A DNA stretch of 34,388 bases from Lachnospiraceae bacterium (GTDB lineage Bacteria; Bacillota; Clostridia; Lachnospirales; Lachnospiraceae): positions 1-34,388 of the forward strand of contig JAHAYJ010000047.1 in assembly GCA_018384375.1 (NCBI GenBank), written 5' to 3'. Both the position numbers and the translations under genes were made by a program. Under the pieces are notes generated by a model, which worked only from the letters and a program-made list of their open reading frames with translations, was not told the DNA's origin and ran no database searches. Within the stretch, counting starts at the first letter, position 1. Each line of letters opens with the position of its first letter. Below are positions 32,668-34,388 of this stretch, in pieces.

Positions 32668-33438
32668 TCATCTGCTTCTCTCCTGCTGATACATCACTTC
32701 ATAAGCTTTTTCTCTGTTCTTTCGTTCCAATTCGGCTTTATCATCAACAAGTTTATTATATCGGTCTACTAATTCATTATATTCTTTTGCCATATTATCT
32801 AACTTTTTGTTAAGTTCTTCTTTTTCCTGCTCCATTTTCTTCTTGTATTCCTTTGCAGACAATCCGCCCTGCTTCTTTTCTTCGGTTTCTTCATATTCAT
32901 CAATGTTAAAACCGTGCTTTTTGAGTATGATAGGCATAATTCTATGCATTGATGTTATAAAATCTCTTGTGATAAGTGTTTTTGCTGATAATCGGTTGTC
33001 TTCGGTAATCATTAAAATATCTAAGTGCAAGTGCGGAAGTCCACCCTTTCCGTCAGCACTTCCGCCCTCGTCCAAATGACATACTGCACTCACTACATTA
33101 TTATTAAATCTTGCATTCATATATTTGATGATTAAATCATTGTATTCGTCCAAGCGTTCAAGTGGTAATTCTTCGGGGTATGAAAATACCGCTTCACAAA
33201 TCCAATTACTTGCTTTGGTAATTCTGCCACCACTTGCCACAACTCGCTTTTCTATTTGTTCCTTACAATCTTTATAAAGAGATTGCTTCGGTGCAATATA
33301 AATGCGGTTTTGTCCGCTTCGTTCCGTATCTATGTCGGGATTGCTGATATAATTCTTGTTCAATCTGCGGTTATGCTTATCAATCCCTCCAAGTTGTCCT
33401 GCTTTATAGCATTGACAATGAAAACTGAACTTTGCCAT
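32668..33438 (-). CDS. MobV-type relaxase (plasmid recombination/mobilisation, short)
   Basis: 256 aa from the ATG at 33438 with GAGGAGGGG upstream. The N-terminal domain has the MobV pattern: HNRRLNKNYISNPDIDTERSGQN (motif I region), then the metal-binding motif HLDE (121-124) and PHLHLD (135-140). In most MobV proteins the two halves are joined as HxDExTPHxH; here about ten Gly-rich residues separate them. A Glu/Lys-rich coiled coil fills residues about 185-250. Many MobV proteins are longer, so the C-terminal part is short. It would nick an oriT to start transfer. A small acidic ORF lies just upstream. Confidence 0.85.
   Translation of the reverse strand: MAKFSFHCQCYKAGQLGGIDKHNRRLNKNYISNPDIDTERSGQNRIYIAPKQSLYKDCKEQIEKRVVASGGRITKASNWICEAVFSYPEELPLERLDEYNDLIIKYMNARFNNNVVSAVCHLDEGGSADGKGGLPHLHLDILMITEDNRLSAKTLITRDFITSMHRIMPIILKKHGFNIDEYEETEEKKQGGLSAKEYKKKMEQEKEELNKKLDNMAKEYNELVDRYNKLVDDKAELERKNREKAYEVMYQQERSR
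33033..33065. repeat. Short inverted repeat in the relaxase gene
   Basis: GCGGAAGT (33033-33040) and ACTTCCGC (33058-33065) are perfect 8-bp arms. They span the codons of the extra Gly-rich residues in the histidine motif. Confidence 0.6.
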
Positions 33439-33549
33439 AATTCCCCCTCCTCTCAAATACTTGGAGCAAGACCGTCTAAACTTCTAAATCTTGCCCAAGG
33501 TATAACAAGGTATAAGCCCCTTTACTTTGCTCGCAAAGTTGGGGCTCGG

Positions 33550-33732
33550 TTATCGTTCCTCTTCGGTCTGCCTTTGATATTTCTCAACCTTTACAAAATC
33601 ATCTTCTGTATCTCTTGCAGGTTGTTTATGTTCTTCTGCTTCGTCTTGTGCTACTGCTTCAAGTAAAACATCAAGAGAACCCTTATAAAACATTTCATCA
33701 TCTATGTCTATTTTTCCCACGTTGTCAAACAC
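33550..33732 (-). CDS. Small acidic protein upstream of the relaxase
   Basis: 60 aa from the GTG at 33732, or 56 aa from the GTG at 33720 (M-G-K-I-D-I-D). GGGGAGG lies at the first GTG, so the exact start is open. The product is very acidic with many Glu/Asp/Gln and no membrane segment. It sits between the candidate oriT and the relaxase gene, the position of small accessory or regulatory proteins in mobilisation modules. I do not recognise the family. Confidence 0.5.
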   Translation of the reverse strand: MFDNVGKIDIDDEMFYKGSLDVLLEAVAQDEAEEHKQPARDTEDDFVKVEKYQRQTEEER

Positions 33733-33760
33733 CTCCCCTCACCCTTAATATGCCTTTTGG

Positions 33761-33793
33761 CTTATGCGTAAGGTATAAAATCTATACACTGGG
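33761..33793 (-). other. Candidate MobV-type oriT
   Basis: On the minus strand TTATACCTTAC (33768-33778) resembles the TTATACTTTAC segment at the nick region of the pMV158-type oriT as I recall it, and the small hairpin GTATA/TATAC (33773-33777 and 33783-33787) is next to it. It lies about 30 bp upstream of the small ORF and relaxase, the usual place. The nick position itself cannot be shown. Confidence 0.35.
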
Positions 33794-34029
33794 AAAAATC
33801 AATTTTTGATACTTTTCGGGCAAAAGTATCTTTTAAAATCAATTTTCTTCTGTATAGCCTTTTTTGTTCAAAAATTGCCTCAAAACAATGCTAAAACCGC
33901 CGAAATACCGCCTTACAAAAATCAATTTTTGATAAAATCGGCACTTCAAAAATTTTTTCATATTTAATAAAAGTTTTTGCTCCAAACTGTTCTATATCGG
34001 TCATATTGTTTTTAACAAGTAAATAAATT

Positions 34030-34150
34030 AAAAAAGCCACCGCTTTGGTGGATGTAGTTGGTGAAGCAATTACAAGGACAATAGACAGTTTCAAACTGTA
34101 AAGTTTTTTATATAAAGTTCTGATGTGCTTCACCACCTCAGGACTTTTTT
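34030..34150. other. Structured attenuator-like segment
   Basis: A 10-bp perfect inverted repeat TGGTGAAGCA/TGCTTCACCA (34059-34068, 34126-34135) encloses a 15-nt palindrome (34085-34099). Minus strand: a small stem CCACC/GGTGG (34037-34041, 34047-34051) followed by TTTTTT ends the unit. Plus strand: AGTTCTGA/TCAGGACT (34116-34123, 34138-34145) followed by TTTTTT is a terminator whose loop contains the right arm of the long helix, so helix and terminator exclude each other. This resembles an attenuator or counter-transcribed RNA. Confidence 0.45.
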
Positions 34151-34286
34151 AATGGGTGTACGATAAGAAAAAACATCACCCAAAGCAAACAAAATGTTAA
34201 ATGTCCACGGCGGACAACCTCAAAAATAATGCCGAACCAAGTGAGGGCGACTTGATTATTGGTATCAGGTAAATAACTCGCCTGCC

Positions 34287-34318
34287 TGAAAAAGCATCGC
34301 CACCTGATAGAGGTGGCG
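34287..34318 (-). terminator. Terminator after the gene running off the right edge
   Basis: 8-bp perfect stem CGCCACCT/AGGTGGCG (34298-34305 and 34311-34318) with a 5-nt loop, then TTTTT on the minus strand (34289-34293). It lies just past the stop at 34327. Confidence 0.75.
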
Positions 34319-34326
34319 AGTCATAA

Positions 34327-34388
34327 TTATCTCTTCAGTTGTTTACAACAATCGGGAAGTATTTCCGACCAAGGCATTAGTTCTGCCA
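34327..34388 (-). CDS. 3' end of an unidentified gene (partial)
   Basis: An open minus-strand frame enters from the right edge and ends with a TAA at 34327-34329; the last 19 residues are AELMPWSEILPDCCKQLKR. A terminator follows almost at once, which supports a real gene end. I cannot name the family from so few residues; position next to a mobilisation module suggests an element gene. Confidence 0.45.
   Translation of the reverse strand, partial: AELMPWSEILPDCCKQLKR

Larger units (their letters stand above)
33733..34326. other. Gene-poor stretch of the mobile region
   Basis: About 590 bases without a convincing gene. Contents: candidate oriT (33761-33793); a hairpin GATACTTTT/AAAAGTATC near 33808-33830; the direct repeat AAAATCAATTTTTGATA at about 33796 and 33917; the third copy of the CTGTATAGCC repeat (about 33850); the structured segment 34030-34150; the pair TGGGTG/CACCCA (34153-34158, 34177-34182); and the terminator at 34287-34318. 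Confidence 0.55.

Noticed and set aside
33891-34136. 81-aa hydrophobic minus-strand ORF
   Set aside because: It overlies the structured segment and its terminator (34030-34150); the start GTG has poor spacing and the reading frame continues through a terminator-like hairpin.
34265-34324. 19-codon minus-strand ORF just after the partial gene, a possible leader peptide
   Set aside because: Most of it is the terminator hairpin itself and the ribosome site is weak; no downstream gene that it could regulate is visible.
1-34388. The two edge elements being the two ends of one integrated element
   Set aside because: About 28 kb of ordinary conserved chromosomal genes separates them and no shared terminal repeat was found.
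1-34388. CRISPR array
   Set aside because: No regularly spaced identical repeats with unique spacers were seen; the repeats at 904-1459 are degenerate and irregularly spaced.

Overview
The window looks like a chromosome segment of a spore-forming, low-to-mid GC anaerobic Firmicute, most likely a Lachnospiraceae-type Clostridium relative. The evidence is the gene order hup, rqcP, yabP, yabQ, divIC, spoIIE, tilS, hpt, ftsH, which matches the Bacillus/Clostridium sporulation-division neighbourhood. A CotS-type spore coat kinase, a T-box-controlled proS, acetate kinase, a YesM/YesN-type two-component system and a tripartite TRAP transporter fit the same group. Almost every chromosomal gene lies on the minus strand.

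Left edge (1-2956): remnant of an integrated element. It holds a short HTH-plus-Rossmann (GpsA-like) protein, about 860 bases without a convincing gene but with five copies of a degenerate repeat of about 26 bp, and a tyrosine recombinase gene. The recombinase is broken by two in-frame stops, one of them at the catalytic tyrosine. It points towards two chromosomal tRNA genes, Tyr(GTA) and Leu(TAA), which end in a clear terminator.

Core (3293-31713): a GH13 alpha-glucan hydrolase; the ftsH-hpt-tilS-spoIIE-divIC-yabQ-yabP-rqcP-hup block; a PEGA lipoprotein; a CotS-like kinase; cca; ackA; proS with a proline T-box leader; then a transport and sensing block. In transcription order that block is dctP, dctQ, dctM, a YcxB-like gene, histidine kinase, AraC-type response regulator, a second membrane-anchored DctP-like protein and an MFS carrier. 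Upstream of it lie an O-antigen ligase/polymerase-like protein, an AI-2E-type permease and an RluA-type pseudouridine synthase. Sporulation logic can be read in the DNA: spoIIE is a short form without its membrane domain, preceded by a 21-bp-spaced promoter with Spo0A-box-like sites, and yabP is preceded by a good sigma-E-like promoter.

Right edge (about 31720-34388): a second mobile region, AT-rich and full of inverted repeats. It carries a GNAT acetyltransferase, a MobV-type relaxase with an unusual insertion in its metal-binding motif, a small acidic ORF, a candidate oriT, a structured attenuator-like segment and the 3' end of a further gene.

The most interesting points are the possible three-component sensor (orphan anchored TRAP-type binding protein plus helical-sensor kinase plus YesN regulator), the membrane-domain-less SpoIIE with its Spo0A-style promoter, the HTH-GpsA fusion, and the structured region beside the relaxase. 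No database search was possible, so all family assignments come from motif recognition.
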